Shown: piece after piece, positions 5,421-6,442 of the stretch | How the letters are laid out: each line of letters opens with the position of its first letter | Numbering within the stretch: position 1 is the first letter of the stretch | Assembly (NCBI GenBank): GCA_934276695.1 | Contig: CAKQTF010000059.1 | Location: 1-6,442 of the forward strand | DNA: 6,442 nucleotides | From: an uncultured Spirochaetales bacterium | GTDB taxonomy: Bacteria; Spirochaetota; Spirochaetia; Sphaerochaetales; Sphaerochaetaceae | Direction of reading: 5' to 3' | Translations under genes and position numbers: made by a program | Notes under the pieces: generated by a model | Seen by the model: only the letters and a program-made list of their open reading frames with translations | What the model was told of the DNA's origin: nothing | The model's database searches: none

Positions 5421-5434
5421 TGAAACCGATTTCA
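5421..5434. promoter_or_regulatory. LacI-family operator O2 (dehydrogenase side)
   Basis: TGAAACCGATTTCA is a 14-base palindrome with one mismatched pair and the central CG. It lies directly before the ribosome-binding site AAGGAGG (5437-5443) of the dehydrogenase gene and downstream of its candidate promoter. Its near identity to O1 marks both as sites of the same repressor, most simply the LacI-family protein encoded next to the cupin. Confidence 0.85.
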
Positions 5435-5454
5435 AAAAGGAGGTCAATATAAAG

Positions 5455-6387
5455 ATGAATATAGCTGTCCTCGGTGCAGGAGCAATGGGGTCTTTATTTG
5501 GTGGATATCTTTCTTCTGGAAACAATGTCACCCTTGTTGATCTTTCAGAGTCCATTGTGAATGCAATAAGAGGCGAAGGTGTGAGGATAAGAGAGAAGGA
5601 TGGGAGTATCTCTATCTGTAATCCTTCAGCTGTCACAGACTCATCATCTATTGGACAGCAGGATCTTGTCATAGTTTTTGTTAAATCGATGTATACGGTT
5701 TCTGCACTTGAGGAAAACCGGAATCTGATTGGACCATCAACGTATCTTATGACGCTGCAGAATGGGGCTGGACATGAATCAAAGCTGCTGAAGTTTGCAG
5801 ACCGCAAGCATGTAATCATAGGTTCAACGCAGCATAACTCTTCGATTATTGAGCCTGGATTCATAAATCATGGCGGAGCAGGCATTACAAGCATAGGTCT
5901 TCTGGATGGCAACAGCAATGTGCTTTCTGATATCGCTGCAGATTTCTCAGCATGTGGAATTGAATGCAGGACAGAGGAGAATGTGCAGAAGCAGATATGG
6001 AATAAGCTTTTCACAAATACGGCAGCTTCTTCGCTCACGGCTCTTTTCCAGGTTCCGCTTGGATTCATACATGATGATCCGGATGCTTCGTGGATAATGA
6101 GGAATCTCTGCAGAGAGGCAGTGGATGTAGCAAATGGCCTTGGACTTGCATTTGATGAAGAGGCAGTTATGCAAGAAGTGGATGCGGTATGTGCCAATGC
6201 CCCACAGGGATTTACATCGATATATGCAGATATAAAAGATGGTCGGAAAAGCGAGGTTGATACAATCAGCGGTTCTGTAGTAGAGACAGCACATGATCTT
6301 GGGCTTTCTGTCCCATATCATGAGATGCTGGTGAAATGCATACATGCGCTAGAAGCAAAGAACAGAAAGGAGAAGAAGCATGAATGA
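5455..6387 (+). CDS. Ketopantoate reductase-family NAD(P)-dependent 2-hydroxyacid dehydrogenase
   Basis: A 310-residue protein of the ketopantoate reductase (ApbA/PanE) family. The N-terminal Rossmann domain has GAGAMG (7-12) and the LQNGAG loop (101-106). The C-terminal helical domain has WNKLFTNTA with catalytic-type Lys184 and Asn188, then Ser255, Asp259, Arg264 and SEVDTISG with Glu267, matching the Lys/Glu pair of PanE. The reaction expected is NAD(P)H-linked interconversion of a 2-oxo acid and a D-2-hydroxy acid. Strand 2 ends in VDL with Asp29, where E. coli PanE has an Arg that binds the NADP phosphate, so NAD may be preferred. The context (LacI operator, divergent cupin, following gene) suggests a substrate-induced catabolic step and not pantothenate synthesis. 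The ATG at 5455 is chosen: AAGGAGG lies 11 bases upstream, while the in-frame TTG at 5380 would add 25 unrelated residues and translate the operator. Confidence 0.9.
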   Translation: MNIAVLGAGAMGSLFGGYLSSGNNVTLVDLSESIVNAIRGEGVRIREKDGSISICNPSAVTDSSSIGQQDLVIVFVKSMYTVSALEENRNLIGPSTYLMTLQNGAGHESKLLKFADRKHVIIGSTQHNSSIIEPGFINHGGAGITSIGLLDGNSNVLSDIAADFSACGIECRTEENVQKQIWNKLFTNTAASSLTALFQVPLGFIHDDPDASWIMRNLCREAVDVANGLGLAFDEEAVMQEVDAVCANAPQGFTSIYADIKDGRKSEVDTISGSVVETAHDLGLSVPYHEMLVKCIHALEAKNRKEKKHE

Positions 6388-6442
6388 ATGCGTATATGAG
6401 CTGAATGGGCTAAGGGTAGTGGATCTGACGAAGTACATAGAT
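6380..6442 (+). CDS. 5' end of a downstream gene, cyclase-family or CoA-transferase (partial)
   Basis: The first 21 codons of a gene that runs off the window. AAAGGAG (6366-6372) lies seven bases before the ATG, and the start overlaps the end of the dehydrogenase gene by eight bases, so both are in one operon. The visible N-terminus contains LNGLRVVDLTKYID. A strand ending in V-D-L-T is typical of the cyclase/kynurenine-formamidase-like hydrolase family (Mn-dependent), where DLT opens the domain. Family III CoA-transferases (CaiB-like) also begin with an LxGLRVVDL segment, though they usually continue into a Gly-Pro. I lean to the cyclase family because of the Tyr-Ile-Asp that follows. The fragment is too short to decide. 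Confidence 0.7.
   Translation, partial: MNECVYELNGLRVVDLTKYID

Larger units (their letters stand above)
5096..5454. other. Divergent regulatory region (359 bases, no gene)
   Basis: This gap between the cupin and the dehydrogenase holds two LacI-type operators, a strong minus-strand promoter and a weaker plus-strand promoter. The middle (about 5225-5380) is very AT-rich, with stretches such as 5285-5314 nearly all A/T, which could act as bendable or UP-element DNA. It also contains a small inverted repeat, CTATTG (5248-5253) with CAATAG (5263-5268). No open frame with a ribosome-binding site or RNA gene was recognised inside it. Confidence 0.8.

Noticed and set aside
5171..5434. Reading the operators as catabolite-response elements for CcpA
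   Set aside because: They do fit the loose cre consensus, but a dedicated LacI-family gene lies next to them, two near-identical copies flank just this locus, and the organism appears to have two membranes, where CcpA is not expected.
5380..5454. A TTG start at 5380 for the dehydrogenase
   Set aside because: It would translate through operator O2 and the ribosome-binding site and add 25 residues before a Rossmann fold that begins naturally at the ATG at 5455.

Overview
The window is ordinary protein-coding DNA of roughly 42-43% GC. It most likely comes from an anaerobic, host-associated bacterium with two membranes. The support for two membranes is a small protein with a cleavable signal peptide and an outer-membrane beta-barrel pattern. 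Codon use is rich in ATA and AGA. Together with the mix of Firmicutes-like regulators and an outer-membrane protein, this made me think of a gut spirochaete (Sphaerochaeta/Treponema-like), but that is inference. No rRNA, tRNA, insertion sequence, CRISPR array or phage gene was seen.

Region 1 (1-1759, + strand) is a translationally coupled run of three genes. First is the tail of an unrecognised protein with a Cys-x-x-Cys pair. It overlaps an ABC-type ATPase by ATGA, and the ATPase in turn overlaps a protein resembling a solute-binding protein by ATGA. The last protein has no signal peptide, and no permease gene is present. The set looks more like a cytoplasmic ATPase system than a classical importer. 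A stem-loop at 1828-1872 separates it from the next, convergent unit.

Region 2 (1877-3664) is a divergent unit around one promoter region. On the minus strand are a four-helix membrane protein with an internal duplication, a 76-residue protein built of four 11-residue repeats, and a small outer-membrane beta-barrel, packed with gaps of 1-3 bases. On the plus strand is a TetR-family regulator. A perfect 15-base inverted repeat (3021-3035) sits where such a regulator could shut off both directions. I read this as an envelope-related module controlled by its own TetR protein.

Region 3 (3652-6442) is a second regulated locus. A LacI-family repressor and a cupin lie on the minus strand. Divergent from them are a ketopantoate-reductase-family dehydrogenase and the first 21 codons of a further gene, probably a cyclase/hydrolase or a CoA-transferase. 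Two near-identical 14-base LacI-type operators, exactly 250 bases apart (5171-5184 and 5421-5434), flank the 359-base intergenic region, one just downstream of each predicted promoter. The likely picture is a small catabolic operon for a 2-oxo or 2-hydroxy acid, de-repressed by its substrate. The TetR and LacI genes converge and overlap by 13 bases, joining regions 2 and 3.
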